Source: Erythrophleum ivorense (Eukaryota > Streptophyta > Magnoliopsida > Fabales > Fabaceae). From it: a stretch of DNA of 64,000 nt. Positions 48,810-63,400 of the stretch are shown here, in pieces (position 1 is the first letter of the stretch; each line of letters starts with the position of its first letter). Made by a program: the position numbers and the translations under genes. The notes beneath the pieces are model-generated. The model was not told where the DNA came from. It made no database searches and worked only from the letters and a program-made list of their open reading frames with translations. Location: NCBI GenBank assembly GCA_026724425.1, contig JAIUCV010000277.1, positions 682,001 through 746,000 of the forward strand. The letters run 5' to 3'.

Positions 48810-51800
48810 ATGAAGTTACAAAAAAGCAATGCTGGTGTTTCCGATGGTCCTGCAAGTGTTACCGTGAATGCTAGTCATTTTGTTCCATTGCTGTTGTGCT
48901 TTTAAGACCACCGCCAAACATCTCAAAAATTGAGCTCTTTGATGGGAATCATTTTAAGAGGTGGCAACAACATGTTTATTCTATCCTTGACTTACATGGA
49001 GTTGCTGCTGCACTCACACAATCCGAGCCTTCATCAAATGCTGATCAAAATCAAAGAAATGCTTGGGATTATGCCAACAAGGTATGTAGGAATACCATTA
49101 TTAATGCCCTCTCTAATAATCTCTTCTATATGTACAAGGAAGCCAGTAAGATTTGAGAATTACTAAATACCAAGTACACTGCTGAAGATGTTGGGAAGCA
49201 AAAGTTCATTGTTAGAAATTACTATAGACGGGAGATGACTAAGGACAAAGATATCAAACTCCAAATTAATGAATATCATAAATTGCTGGAGGAGTTGCGT
49301 GCTAAAAAAGTCAACCTCCCTGATGAGTTTGTTGCTGGAGTACTGATCGAGAAGTTGACAGAATCATGGAAGGACTACAAGCAACAGCTGAAACACAAAC
49401 AAAAACAATTGTCGCTGTCAGACCTGATTACCAACATCATTATTGAGGACACTAATCGAAAAGAGATGCGAGCTGCAAAAGGCAAGGAGATGATTCAAGA
49501 GCAAATCTGGTCAATGGAAAGCTGCACGGCAAGAGGTACAATTCTAAAACAAAACCTGAGTACAAACCCAAAAATACTAACCCCAAGTTCAAAAAGAAAG
49601 ATAATTGCTATGTTTATGGAAAACCATGCTACCATGCTGCTCAGTGCAGGAAGAGAGTTAAAAATGATAATCCTCCTAAAGCTAACCTGGTTCAAGGAAA
49701 TGAAGATATCATAGTTGCGGTCATTTCTCAAGCTCTCCTTGTGTCCGATGTGAAGAAATGGGTGGTAGACTCTGGGACTACCAAGCATATATGTGCTAAC
49801 CATGAGATGTTTTCCTTTTATAATCCGATTAAGGAAGGAGAAGACAAAATTTATCTTGTTGATTCCCGAACTGCAAAAGTTCTAGGAAAAGGAAAGGTTG
49901 AACTGAAACTCACATATGGAAAGACTCTGTTTCTTAATGATGTCCTTTATGTGCCTGATGTTAGAGCAAATTTGATTTCTGTATCTCTATTGAGCAAAAC
50001 TGAGGTTAAAGTGTCATTCGAATCTGATAAGATTGTGATGACAAAAAATAATATATTTGTGGGAAAGGGTTACTGTACTCAGGGTCTGTTTGTTCTTAAT
50101 GTTGCTTATATTAATGAAAATGCATCATCTTCTGCTTACTTACCTGTTTATATGATTGATTTATTTGATGTGTGACATGCTAGATTAGGACATGTTAGTA
50201 AGTCTTATATTAAAAAAATGCAACAACTTGGTTTAATTTCTGGAATTAAAAATGGTTATTTAAACAAATGTGAAGTATGTGACGAAGTTAAGATTACTAA
50301 AAAATCACACTTTTCTATACAAAGAGAAACTGAATTGCGTTCTTTAATACACACTGATTTAGGTGATTTGAAACAAACAATGACTAGAGGTGATAAAAAA
50401 AATACTATATTACTTTTATTGATAATTTTTCAAGGTATACTAAAGTATATTTATTAAGAAATAAAGATGAAACATTTGAATTTTTTTTTATATAAAGTAG
50501 AGGTAGAAAATTAACTAAATAAAAAGATTAAAAGAGTAAGGTCGGATAGAGGAAGAGAATATGTTTTGTTAAATAATTTTTGTGAAAAAGAAGGAATTAT
50601 CCATAAAATAACTCTTCCATATTCACCTGAGTCTAATGGCATAGCAAAAAGGAAAAATAAAACTTTAAAAGAAATGATGAATGCTATACTTATAAGTTCT
50701 TTTGTACCAAATAATCTATGGGGTGAAGCGTTGTTATTTGCTTGTTTTTTGCAAAATAGAATACCTTATAGGAAAATAAATAAGACACTTTATGAATTAT
50801 GGAAAGATTATGTATCTAACCTAAAATATTTAAAAGTGTGGGGGTGTTTTGCTAAAGCAATGTTGCCTGATCTTAAGAAAAGAAAAATTAGGTCTAAAAC
50901 TTCTAATTGCATGTTTATTGGGTATGTTGAACATAGTGCAGCTTATAGATTTCTAGTTTTGAAAAGTGATATTTTAGATCATAACACTATTATCGAAACT
51001 AAAATTGCAGAATTTTTTGAACATATTTTTCCTTTAAGAATTGAACATAATCCTAGAAATTTGGAAATGTCTACTTATTCTCCTGAACTAAATACAAATA
51101 AAGTTTTAGCTGAAAATTTAAGAAGTAAAAGGCAAAGGAAAGAATCTTCTTTTGGAGATGATTTTTATATTTATATGGTACAAGATGATCCTTTAAATTT
51201 TTATGAAGCTATTTCTTCTTCGGATGCTCATATTTGAAAAGAAGCTATTAAGGTTAAAATTGATTCTCTTAGTTAAAATAAAACTTAGGTTTTAGTATAC
51301 TTACCTTCAGGAGTAAAGCCCATTGATTGTAAATGAGTTTTTAGGAAAAAACTTAATCTTGATGGATCGATTGATATATATAAAGTTAGGTTAGTAATTA
51401 AAGGTTTTACTCAAAAATAAAATATTGATTATTTTGATACATTTTCTCCGGTTATAAGAATTCTGATTGCTTTAGTTTCAATACATAAGTGTTATATTCA
51501 TCAAATTGATGTTAAAACTACTTTCTTAAATGGCGTTTTAAAAGAAGAAATTTATATGGTACAACTTGAAAGATATGTCACTTTTGGACAAGAAAATAAA
51601 GTGTGTAAATTTGTTAAATCTTTATATGGATTGAAATAGGCGCCTAAACAATGGCATGAGAAACTTGATCAAGTTTTAACGAGTGATGATTTTTCTAATA
51701 TTGAAGTAGAAAGGTGTGTTTATACAAAAATTGTAAATGATAATTGTGTAATTATTTGTTTATATGTTGATGATATACTTATTTTTGGTACCAGCATGAA

Positions 51801-52057
51801 TGTTGTGATTAAAACTAAAAGATTTCTATCTTCAAAGTTTGATATGAAAGATATGGGAGAAGCAAAGATGATTTTGGGTGTTAAAATCATAAGGAGTGAG
51901 AAATGGCATTTTGTTATCTCAAGAGCATTATGTTGAAAAAATTCTTAAAAATATTAATTATTTCAAAAATATATCGGTGAACACTCCTTATGATGCTAGC
52001 ACCAAATTGGTCAAAAACAAAGGTAATTCTATGGCTCAATCTACATATGCACAAATT
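48810..52057 (+). mobile_element. Second Ty1/copia retrotransposon, truncated in RT/RNase H
   Basis: An ATG at 48810 opens gag, with a frameshift near 48900 and a stop at about 49156. Domains in order: gag (FDGNHFKRWQQHVYSILDL, later KLTESWKDYKQQL); protease (WVVDSGTTKHICANHEM at about 49758); GAG-pre-integrase (HARLGHVSKSY at about 50177, after a stop); integrase (NNFCEKEGIIHKITLPYSPE at about 50570, then KRKNKTLKEMMNA); and reverse transcriptase with an intact LYVDDIL box at about 51760. Several stops and frameshifts inactivate it. It ends abruptly after STYAQI at about 52057, so RNase H and the 3' LTR are missing. Confidence 0.88.
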
Positions 52058-52580
52058 AGAATGAAAAATGTGAAACTAAACACACACAAAAGAAAGAGAA
52101 ATGTGAAAGAAATAATAAAATAATATATTTAACATAAATAAAATAATTAATTAGAATAAAAAATAATTAGGGTTAATATATTTAAATATATATAAAATAA
52201 TAAAATAATTTGACATTTTATTCATATATATATATATATATATTTTTCTTTTTGTCGTGAAACTAAACACACACACAAAAATATTTTTTCATTTCCATTC
52301 TATCATACCAAATGAGGCAAGGAATAATTTATCAATTTTTTTTTCTCTTTCTTTTCTTTCTTTTTTAATCATTTCTTTTCATTTCTATTTTACTCATTTT
52401 TAAATACTTTAAATTTAGTGGACTAATTTAAAATAATAGATGAAATTAAGGAATTAAATCACTATTTTTATTTAAAATAATATAAATTATTTTTGATTGG
52501 ATCTACAACGCTGACAAGTACTTGCTTCTCCATCTAATTTCCCAGTAGAAAGCGCACATCCACAGCGTACAATCACCTAA
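52058..52580. other. AT-rich flank of the truncated copia element
   Basis: A 19-20 bp direct repeat starting gtgaaactaaacacac occurs at 52070 and 52257, with a TA repeat between. No gene is visible. Confidence 0.4.
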
Positions 52581-52690
52581 TGGTGTGTTTGGAAACCCAG
52601 TGGCAAACTACGTTTGTATAAAAGCAACATTTTGTTGTTTCAGAGAAAACGTAGTTTTGGACGCCACCACCGAGTTTCCAAACACACACA
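52581..52690. mobile_element. 110-bp palindromic MITE
   Basis: The left end tggtgtgtttggaaac and the right end gtttccaaacacacaca are inverted repeats. Inner blocks aaactacgttt and aaaacgtagtttt also pair, so the element folds almost completely. The direct repeat ctaa flanks it (52577-52580 and 52691-52694). The short target duplication and size fit a Tourist/PIF-like or similar MITE. Confidence 0.7.
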
Positions 52691-52694
52691 CTAA

Positions 52695-55600
52695 ACCAGC
52701 ATTCTCTATTGCCTCTTCTTTCTAAATCCCAAAAGGAAGACACAAACACGATAAAATAATCAAATTGGCACATAAAATTAATCAAAACTTAGTCTTATTT
52801 TAAAGCTTAAATGCTCATTTGATACTGCTTTTTTTTTTGTTGGGGGGGGGGGGGAATAATTCCCTCCTGAGGTTGGCTTTATTTTCTTTTTCGGCAAAGG
52901 GTCCATTGGAATGTTCTACTTAAATAGTCAGCGCCTACCATTTGGTCTATAGAGACAAACAACCCCAAGTCTGATTTTATGCGCTGGAAGTAAGACTTCT
53001 GATTACAAAAAAAAAAAAAGGCAACTCGCTATTTTCAAAAAGAGGATAGTGAGGCATTGCCTCTAGTTTGCTGTTCAAAAGTATACGTATTTTTATATAA
53101 AAAAATAAAGTTGAAGATTTTAAATTAAAAATATTTATATTAAAAGGTTTTAAAATTTAAAACTATTTAAAAAGATTTAAAAACAAAAATTTTAATTTGA
53201 AGTTATAAATTGTAATTTTTTACATAATTTACATTTTTAATCATTAAATTTTTAAAAATAATTTTAAAATTTAAAATTCTTTAATATAAATATCTTCCAT
53301 TTGGACTCATCAACTAAAAATTTTCCTTTTATATATCCTTTTCTCATATAAACCAAAGCTATCTATATCTTGATGCTTTATTTCTGTGAATTATCTTTTC
53401 CTGCTTGATTCAAGAGTTTAATTTCACACAAGTGGCCTCTTTATTTGTCTCACTGTATCATAACAATCTAAATTACGTGTGGAATGTGGAAAATATAAAT
53501 GTTATTTCGTGACTGTTTGGGTGTACAACACTTTCTTATTTCAGACATATCCAAACATTAGCTTTGCCAAAAAGAAGTCCTTATAGCTTTTGCGTCTGTG
53601 TTTACGCACGAAGAGCATTGGACGAATTGCTAAGAAGTTAATCTCAGGATTTTGAGGATTAGTAAAGTAACTTAAATAAATATTTGTTGAAGCCTAGCTA
53701 ATGGCATGCATAAATTGCAAGTTTGCCAATATTTTTAAGATTCAGTCAATCAAGAAGCAGGTTTTGAAATCAGTCAATTCGTGAAGCTCATTATTGATAG
53801 ATTTTTTCTTTGTGGTTTATGATTGATAGATTTTTTCTTTTTTGTGGTTTATGATTGATAGATTAATTTAACACAGCTACTTTTGATTCCTTTACCTTGA
53901 CATGAATATATTTTTTTTCTTTGTTTCTTTTCTTTAACTTTAGTGGTCTCTTTCAAATTTCAACAGCTCAAAGATTTTTTTTGCTTTTCTATTAACAAAA
54001 TTTATGTTGAAAGACCTACCAAATGAACAACATAAACTGCTTGTAATAAGGTGGATGCTCTCGCCCTTGAAAATATAGCTATAGATTATTATCTTCTCTA
54101 AGTAGCAAATTAACAAATCGATCGAGATATCCTCATTAATGTGGAGGGGTTTGTATTTTCTAAATCTAGAACACAAGATGAAGTTCATTGCAACATCAAT
54201 GGGAGGATGCATTTACAATATCCCTACTCAGAGATTACATATATATATATATATATACACACACACATATGTGTGTGTGGGTGTGTGTGCAAAAAGGATC
54301 ACAGCCTCAACATTAACAAAGTATCGGTGGACGGGTGAATAGTGAAGTGACCCTCCCAGAGCTTATAATAACTGAACGAACTCTCGAGAAGGCAGAACAT
54401 CGTCTCCTTGGGAGCCAAAAATGACACCGATTCCAGTCCGGAGAACGACGTTGGTGTGCTCGGAAACCCATAATTCAGAGCTTTTCTTTAGGGGGCGGTA
54501 TATTTGTCTTCTTCAGGATCTCAGCTATTCCTTTTTTTTTTTTAAATATACTTTGATTTCTCTAGTTGAAAATTGAAATGGTTCGTGTAGCTAGGGTAAT
54601 ATATAGTGTACTTTCATAGGATTTTCTGACACAGGATTGATCCTTTCACTTATGAAAACCCTGGTAGCTCTGTAATTTACTTGGTTGCTGCCTAGTATTA
54701 TTAAGGTTGTCTCTTTGGTATTATATAGCGTCCCTGTGTGGCATCAGATGGTAATGAATGTAACCTAAGTAGGGGGTCAATTTGATGCAGATCATCAATA
54801 TCTAACTGATACACCCCAGTTCAAAACATGGCTAAAAGGCCATCAGTTTCCGTCCCCTGAAGACAAAACTGCGAGTCCCTGAAGGCTCGGTTGGGCCAAA
54901 GATAAATGAGGCCCCCAAAAGAATAGCCCCCGATCTCAATAAACTAACATTTCATTTGGCATATAAAAAAAAAAAAATCGGTTATTTGAATAGAAAATAA
55001 TTTTTATATTTTTATTTTAATTAAATAATAAAAAATAAATATTATTAAATAACAATTATACAAATATCATAAATATTATACACAACTTTAAAACTTTGCG
55101 TAGTCCAATTACATGCAAATCCAACCCAAAGGGCCAATATCATATATAGCACAGTTTCAAAATAGAATGGTCCTTAATATATCACACATCTGTAAAGCAT
55201 GGAAAAAAAGTCATTATGGAAAAGATAGCACAGGGGCGATCAGTAAGTGGACATAAGGGTGAGGTATGGATGGGAAAGGATGTTCCTCGTTACTTCAGCT
55301 GTCTTCCTTTTTTTTTTAATGAACTGATTACTTCAGCAGTCACTGTTGTGTAAAATATAAAAATGAAGTCGGTGAACCCTCGAACATGTAAGCAGAGAGT
55401 CAGACACCTGAATTTACCACTTGCTTTATTTTTCTCATCATGTCATATTCGTCTTTCTTTCCCCTAATCCTTCCACTTCAAAATACCTTTTACTTATTTT
55501 TCGGTTTTCAACTGAGAAAGTAATACAGTACAAGAAATGAAATACCATATAGCTGGCAAAGTCAACGGTCGGCCATTTCAGGCTGACCAAATCAACAATT

Positions 55601-57423
55601 TATAGAGCTTGTCCTGCATTTCATAAACCGCCACATCTATTTAACAACCTTATTTCTTCCCACTTCCTACCTCTCAAAGCATGCCGTGGGGCCTACCTGC
55701 TACCTTGGAGGATCCCTCCCCACCCATCCCTTTAATTTCACTGCTTTCTCTGCCTCCAACTAATTAATTCCTCATCATTACTCATTATGAATACTCTTCA
55801 TCTTGATACATTAAATATTCCACTTTTTTTATTCTTTTGAGCAACCCAAAATTCTAACCTCGATGACCACATTAAATTATGGCACTCTATCCTCGTTTCT
55901 TTATCATGTATTAAGGTATGATGTAAAAGGGTTAGGTTTACATAACCGTTTCTTTCAACCCAAAACTTGATCTACACATTTCTTTCATCAAAGTAAAACC
56001 AAAAAGAGAATAATGGTTTGTTTAAGGGTTGGCATTGTGGCACTTTTTGCTCTAAATGGGCCTATCATGGACTTTTCAATGGAGATTAGTTTCATTAAAA
56101 AATCAAAAAAGAATGTTAAGTGATGTGATATAAGGAAGCCACGTGTACGGGGGAGATTGAAGTGGGGCATGATGGAGCTTGTCTGCGAAGTGAATAAAAT
56201 TGTTGGTTATGTCCAATACAAAGTAAGCACACGGGTAAAGGGTAGGAAAGGGACTTGCTGCGCTATCTACTGTTCCCACTGCGCGACACCCTGCAATTTT
56301 GGCCGCCAGTGATCATGGACGCCGCGAAATTATAAAAAAGATAAATTAGTATTATCTTAAATTTATTTATGACTTCATGATAAAGTCATAAATCACAATT
56401 CTTTTGCATAAAATTATTTTTTTCGCCGTTAAACAAATATCATATTAATATTTATTTGGATCTCTTGCCTTAGATTAGAGAGGTACATTAAATAAGGTGG
56501 GTGAAAATTAAATTTAAACTCTGTTTATTATAATTTTTTATCGATAAATTATTCATATTATTTTTTACGCAGCAAAATTAATGTTTGAACTTAATGATCG
56601 TTTGTGTCGATTTTACCATAGGAATTGGGTGGTTCAAATTTATCCTTTTTTTTTCCCCCTCACGTAAAGGAAACTTGGGCATTGATTTTGGAGCAAAGCT
56701 TGAAGCTTGTCATGATAACGGCTGAGTGATTTGGTCTGGGCATCTCCATAATTTTTTCGGTGCTAGTTCAAAGAAATATGGGATTGTCCTCTTAAGTCTG
56801 TGATTGACGTAATTAACAAAGTCTTAAGTCATACACAACAATAATAAATATTTGATTATTGTACGAGACATTAGGTTTGACGTGAGTAAACGTATATGAA
56901 TAGAGCCTCAGATCAGAAATATCCACGACTTTTACCTCCAATTCAAAAATCTTTTCTTCAAAACTCATAAAGACATGATCCTCGTTGCCTATCACTTGGT
57001 ACACGGAGAAAGGGACAGGAAACACTCGATGTCTGCACTCTCAGGCAGTTTCAAAATGCACAGGGCCAAAATAACCAAAAAATAAGAATCAAAATGAAAA
57101 ATATCGCCTAAAACGTCGTCGTCTTCGTCTTGCAACCCTTCACTTCCCACACTTTCCACGAGAGTGCGAATTTTCATTTCCTCAGATATACAGCAACCAA
57201 GAAAACATCCCGAGAAAGCAGCTTCCAAGATCCGATCAGATCCATTCAACCTCCTCTCGTTCTCTCTCTGAACTACCTCCCACCCCTCTCTCCTTTACTA
57301 TTCCTGCACTCACTGAAATTTGATCACTTCATCTCTATTTCGAGTTCTGGAAATCGCCTTTGCCATTGTCTTGGCATTAGGGTTTCGGAAGAACCGGTCT
57401 CAGTGCTTGAATTTCTGCTAGAA
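52695..57423. other. Intergenic DNA upstream of the FBL15-like gene
   Basis: No coding sequence is supported. A G homopolymer lies at about 52843-52853, a 33-bp tandem repeat (gattgatagattttttctt type) at about 53790-53865, and a TA/CA/TG microsatellite at about 54239-54290. The CT-rich part from about 57240 is probably the promoter or 5' leader of the next gene. Confidence 0.5.
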
Positions 57424-57444
57424 ATGTGTTGGATCGAGACTTAG
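57424..57444 (+). promoter_or_regulatory. Short upstream ORF in the FBL15-like leader
   Basis: An ATG with six codons and TAG stops 35 bases before the main ATG at 57480. Whether it is in the mature leader depends on the unseen transcription start. Confidence 0.4.
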
Positions 57445-57479
57445 GGTTCTTAAAGTTCTCAGTTTCAGACACCAAGTGC

Positions 57480-60400
57480 ATGAAGATTTGGTGCTGTTTA
57501 TGCTTTAACGAAGAAGAAGACGAGGTGATGAGAGAGGGAGATAATCGTCCAAACTCTATGAAGGAGGAAGACGTATTCGGAAACGATGGTCTACCTGATG
57601 ACGATGTTGGAAATGATGAGCAGTCTGTGGTCGGCAGTGCTGCGCCTTTAGGCCTCACGTTGCTTGGGCGTGAGCGCGACGAGCAATTCAGGATGTTTGA
57701 GGAGATGGTCAGGGCTGTTCGTGTGGGTGCGTTTGCCCCTTGGTCCAACACGCCGCGGTCCGAGGGTGAGAGTAGTTCAGCTGCGGCCGTTGTAGCCGCT
57801 GGTTTGGAGAATGGCACCGACGATAGTCGCGATAATCACCACAAGCGCGCTAAAGTTCACTCCGATTTCGAGTGAGTTTCAGACACACATATATCACCGA
57901 AACTTTACTTTGGATATGGAACATTGGCTGTCACTATCAATGTTGTTTGACACAATTTGAAAGTGGTTTCGTTTTACTGTAATGCTCTGTCCTCAGACTG
58001 AAAATCAGCTTCGTGCATACAATTATTTGTTTTATACACTAGTGGTTATATTCACGCATTTGATCCGACTACAATCGAGGGATTTCTAGTATGCTACAGG
58101 ATCAAAAAAATTAAGCCGCCCTGGTTTAATGCTCAAACAATAATATAACGTGGAGAACGAAGACGATGAGGAAAAAAAAGATTTTTGGTGCCGTTGTGAT
58201 GAATGCAATGGCTCGCTGCTGGCGGCGATTTTTTATTTTTGGATTTTCTTCTTGATCTTTTTTTTTTTTTGGGCCGGGGGGGGGGGGGGGCATTGGTTGC
58301 ACATAAACGGGTTCCATCTTTGATATCTTTGGTAGTGATCACTTAGCATCTCCCCCCCCCCCCCCCCCTCCCCGAACGACCTTCATGTCAACTTTAGTGA
58401 TATGAAAGGGTATGAAATTACATAGATTTTTTTTCTCAAGTGGTGATGCCTTTGTTTCTCCCGTCTTTTGCAAAGGACTTTCGGGCTTTTACCGGAATCT
58501 TTGAATGTTATTGTTATTTCATTGTTTCCTTGTAAACTCCTCTGTACCTCGTGTGCTAATTAGGTTTTTAATCAAACATTTACTTATTCATAAATGTAAG
58601 CTGAAAGTGGGCTTGCTTTTTCTTTATATGATACTTTGATATCTCTTCTCCCGGATACTTTTGGAAGATATGAGCTATCTGGATCCTTGAATGCAATTTC
58701 CTGATATCTGTATTATATGCATTTGACATTGGAAAAATCCTCAAGCAATCTACTTTGGTTAGGCAACTTTGGCTGGGAATTCACTGTATTCTTTGGAAAT
58801 ATTTGGAGCAGGAATATTTAATTACAATTGTTATTCACTTCTGACATGGAAACTAGCACACCACACCATAAGATATCCTGTAACTGATAATAACTGTGTT
58901 TTGCAGTGAGTGTCATTTTGCAACTTCAACATCTTCAAATACTGGGAAATCAAATACATCTGTTGACTACGGAGATTTTGACAATACCCAAGGATCATCT
59001 CTTCAATATAATAATGATACATATTATGATGCTTTTGCATTGATGAATACCAGTGAGGAGAATAACTTGGATTCTAGCCTTGTGAAAGACAGTCAAGGAA
59101 ATGACAATGACACCTCAAAAGTAGAAGATCTAGAGGTCAGGATGGATCTTACGGATGACTTACTGCATATGGTATGCTTGAGGAAAAGAATTATCTTTGT
59201 GTTGTTTGCTTCCCTTTTAAAGAAATTGACATGCTTCTAATACGGAGTATTGAAATTTAAACCTAGCCCATTTTCCCCTGTTCAATTTATTACATCTCCT
59301 TTTCCTTACCCATGTACTCAGGTTTTTTCATTCTTGGATCATCCCGATCTCTGCAAAGCTGCTAGAGTTTGTAGACAGTGGCGTGCTGCTAGTGCTCATG
59401 AAGATTTCTGGAAATGTTTGAATTTTGAAGAACGGAACATATCTGTACAGCAATGTGAGCCTGAATATACCTATATTGTGATGTTTTTAATCAAAATTTT
59501 ATTTTATGGAAAGCCTTTTAACATTCAACTAATAAGTGGTTATTGTTTAAAAAAAAAAAGAAGCTGTCTATAGTGTCTGCTTTGTCTGTATCCCCTTTTT
59601 GTTTTTTTGGGGGGGGGGGGGGTTGTGTTTAATGTGCTTATTTGAAGCTTTATATGGCTCTACAGTTGAGGAGATGTGTAGGCGATATCCAAATGCCACA
59701 GCAATGAGCTTTTCTGGTCCTTCTATGCAATTGCCTGTTATGAATGCTATCTCTTTATTAAGGTAAGTAGTTTTCTGTGATATTTATGTAGTCAAAGTCA
59801 ATCATGTTATCTGTTACTCTGGCTGATTTGTTCTCATCATTTTCAGAAATCTTGAGGTTTTAACATTGGGAAGAGGACAAATATTGGATAATTTTTTCCA
59901 TGCTTTAGCTGACTGTTCTATGCTGAAAAGATTAAACATCAATGATGCTATACTTGGCAATGGTATACAGGAGATATCTATTTATCATGATAGATTGTGT
60001 CATCTTCAACTAACAAAATGTCGAGTGATGCGTATATCAGTCAGGTAAGTAAGTTTTGAAGTATGGCCTAAACTTGGTTGAATCCTTGCCAATGAGCTGA
60101 ACTCTGATAATCTATTTTTCCTAGGTGCCCTCTACTTGAAACTATGTCATTGAAGCGCAGTAGCATGGCACAGGCTGTGGTTAATTGCCCCCTTTTGCAT
60201 GAGCTTGACATAGGCTCTTGCCACAAACTGCCAGATGCTGTGATTCGCTCAGCTGCAACCTCATGTCCTCAGTTAGTGTCTCTGGACATGTCGAACTGTT
60301 CATGTGTGAGTGATGAAACACTGCGTGAAATAGCCCTGAGTTGTGCTAACCTGAGTTTTCTTGATGCATCTTACTGCCCAAACATATCTTTGGAGGTAGG

Positions 60401-63400
60401 TTTTAGAATATGTAATAGTTTTAGGTAGGAATAATTTGGGTCTGTCTTTGTTTGACATGCTTGTTTTCTCTTTGAAGTCTGTTAGACTGCCAATGCTAAC
60501 AGTTCTCAAGATTCACAGCTGCGAGGGCATTACTTCTGCCTCAATGGCAGCGATATCTCATAGTTATATGTTGGAGGTATGGAATTTGACCTAGATACTG
60601 ATATTATCTGTGTGTCTGAACTCCTTTCTGTGTATGCACTTCAAAGATGAGGCATTGATGTCACTGGCGCTGCAGGTTTTGGAACTTGACAATTGCAGCC
60701 TATTGACTTCTGTGTCTTTGGAACTTCCACGTTTGCAGAATATCAGATTGGTACATTGTCGCAAGTATGCTTCTGCCCTATTTTTCTTTACCTCCAGAAA
60801 AGTATTATGTTCTTCGTTTTTCTTCTCTTTCCTTTGCTTACTGGATGCTTCATTTTACATGCTTACCTGTTTTTGAATTTTTTATTTTCTAATTTCTTTT
60901 CTGGATTGTCTTCCTTGACAGATTTGCTGATTTGAACTTGAGGACCATGATGCTATCTTCTATACTGGTCTCTAATTGCCCTGTGCTTCACCGTATCAAC
61001 ATAACATCAAATTCACTTCGAGTATGTCTTGTACTTAAGTATGTCCTTTTTTTGTTGCCATGCTCATGTGGATATGGTAGAAATTTGATGGATTGATTGT
61101 GGCACTGCAGAAATTAGCATTACAAAAGCAGGACAGCTTAACCACATTAGCTCTGCAATGCCAATCTTTACAAGAAGTGGACCTCTCCGAGTGTGAATCT
61201 TTGACAAACTCTGTATGCGATGTTTTTAGTGATGGTGGAGGATGCCCTATGTTGAATTCACTAGTTCTTGATAACTGTGAGGTGTGTGAATAAGTTCCTT
61301 TGACCTCATTTGCTTGATCACTTACTAAGATTTGCTTACACTTGATCTACACTAGCTTTATGTAGTAATAGACGACATGATGCTTGCACAAGATAGTAGA
61401 TTTGAAGCTTAAAAAAATTCTGCTTGTTTTAGTCATTATGAAGTAATTGTGCCATTTGGTGAATTTTTGAGTTTAAAATTCGGCCCTTTGGGTTTTTTTT
61501 AAATGATATTTTTAATTATTAAAATTTATCTTGGATCATTGTTAAGCTTAAGTGGGCCTGGGCCATCAACATCCTCCCAATTAAGTTGATGTTTAAGATC
61601 CTGTCAGAAAGTGCATTGGTTGTGTACCTAAATTAAGAGTCAGAGTGGTATGTACTACATATAAGAGGGTTTTTATTGAGAAGTGGTGGAAAGTGTTTCG
61701 GTTAAAGGTGTTGTCACAAGAATAGCTTTTTTTTTTTTAAATGAATTAATTTGACACTATTTTGGGATCCATGTAACTGTTGCCTACTGCTGAGAAGTGC
61801 TTAAGATAGATTTTGTCTTTCAACTTTTCTGCTATTGTGCTTGTGAGAGATTTGGTTCCTATTGGTGATTCTGATGTTCAAATGTTCTAGTTACATTTCT
61901 GTGATTATTTTGTATTTTTGTCTCAAACTTGTGTTTTAATGGATTCAGAGCTTGACATCAGTGAGATTCATCAGTTCCTCTTTAATCAGCCTTTCCCTTG
62001 TTGGTTGTCGGGCAGTCAGTACTCTTGAGCTCACATGCCCTAATCTTGAGAAAGTTAATTTGGATGGTTGTGATCATTTGGGAAGAGCATCATTTAGTCC
62101 TGTAAGTGATATTCTTTATGAATTGCTTTAGATTCTGCTTTACATAAGAAGCTATTGAAAAGGAGGATAGATATATAATTTGGACTTCAGAACTTTAGTT
62201 TGTGTAGAGTTCCCTGCTTGTCTGCTTTATTGTCTGCATTGTTGCAGCACAAGTTTATAACATGATATGCAAGATATCTGATGTTTCATATCTAAAGGTT
62301 GGGGAGGGGGCTATGGGGTTAGTATTGTATAATAATTAATTAATATTTGGTAGTCTGATCTACAGTAGCTAAAGGCTAAGTGCATTTTTTTTCTCCTGCT
62401 TCTCAGGTTGGTCTTCGATCTCTTAATTTAGGAATATGTCCAAAATTAAACATACTTAGCATTGAAGCTCCAAATATGATCTCACTTGAATTGAAAGGAT
62501 GTGGCGTACTTTCTGAAGCATCTATTAACTGTCCACTGTTGATATCTCTAGATGCTTCCTTTTGCAGGTTATGTTGCATCTGTTTTTTATTTTTAGTTAT
62601 CCTCCTTGTATGCAAACTAACATTTACTGTTTGGATGTACAGCCAACTGACGGATGACTGCTTGTCTGCTACAACTGCCTCGTGCCCACTAATAGAGTCA
62701 TTAATATTGATGTCATGCCCATCAGTTGGTTCAGATGGACTTTGTTCTCTGCGTTGCCTTCCAAATCTGACTGTTCTTGATTTATCATACACTTTCTTGA
62801 CGAACTTGGAGCCTGTTTTTGAGTCTTGTGCACAACTAAAGGCAAGAGCTACCATAGATTTTCATGTTCCTACTGACATGAAATGTCATCTGCAATGGTG
62901 GTCTTCCCCCCCCCCCCCCCCCCCCCTTTTCCTCTCTCTGAAAAAAAAATTGCATTCCAGAGTATAAATTAGTTAGTTGAACCAGTTTTATTTTTTTTTT
63001 CATTGACCTTTGTTTATATGAGAAAATAGGAAGAAAATGGATGGGATACAAAACAAGGGTAATTAAGTTTTTCTTTGTTTATGTTTGGTTGAGATGAAAC
63101 AAGAGGAAAGAAATTCGAAAGGTGATAATTTTTTATTTGATAAAAAGTAAATTTACAATAGTCTTTCCCAATAGGTTTTCCGTTTTACTATGATAATAAC
63201 AGGGTCATTATGTCTAAATAAAACATCCAGTTGAATTCTCTCCAACTGCTGGGAAAAGGGGGGGGGGGTGGGAATTTGATGCCCTCCTGCATTTTCTATG
63301 TTGCATCCAAATGGGTAAAATACCCATTCCTCGATTTTGTTTCCCAGTTTTATTTCACCCCCAACAAAGTATTAATTTCTTGTGTTAAAAGAAAATTCCT

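Noticed and set aside
52070..52276. 19-20 bp direct repeats (gtgaaactaaacacac) as a target duplication
   Set aside because: The enclosed 167 bp has no terminal inverted repeats or tail. It could equally be a simple local duplication of a CA-rich motif.
62403..62855. 150-codon minus-strand ORF
   Set aside because: It is antisense to well-supported FBL15 exons 12-13.
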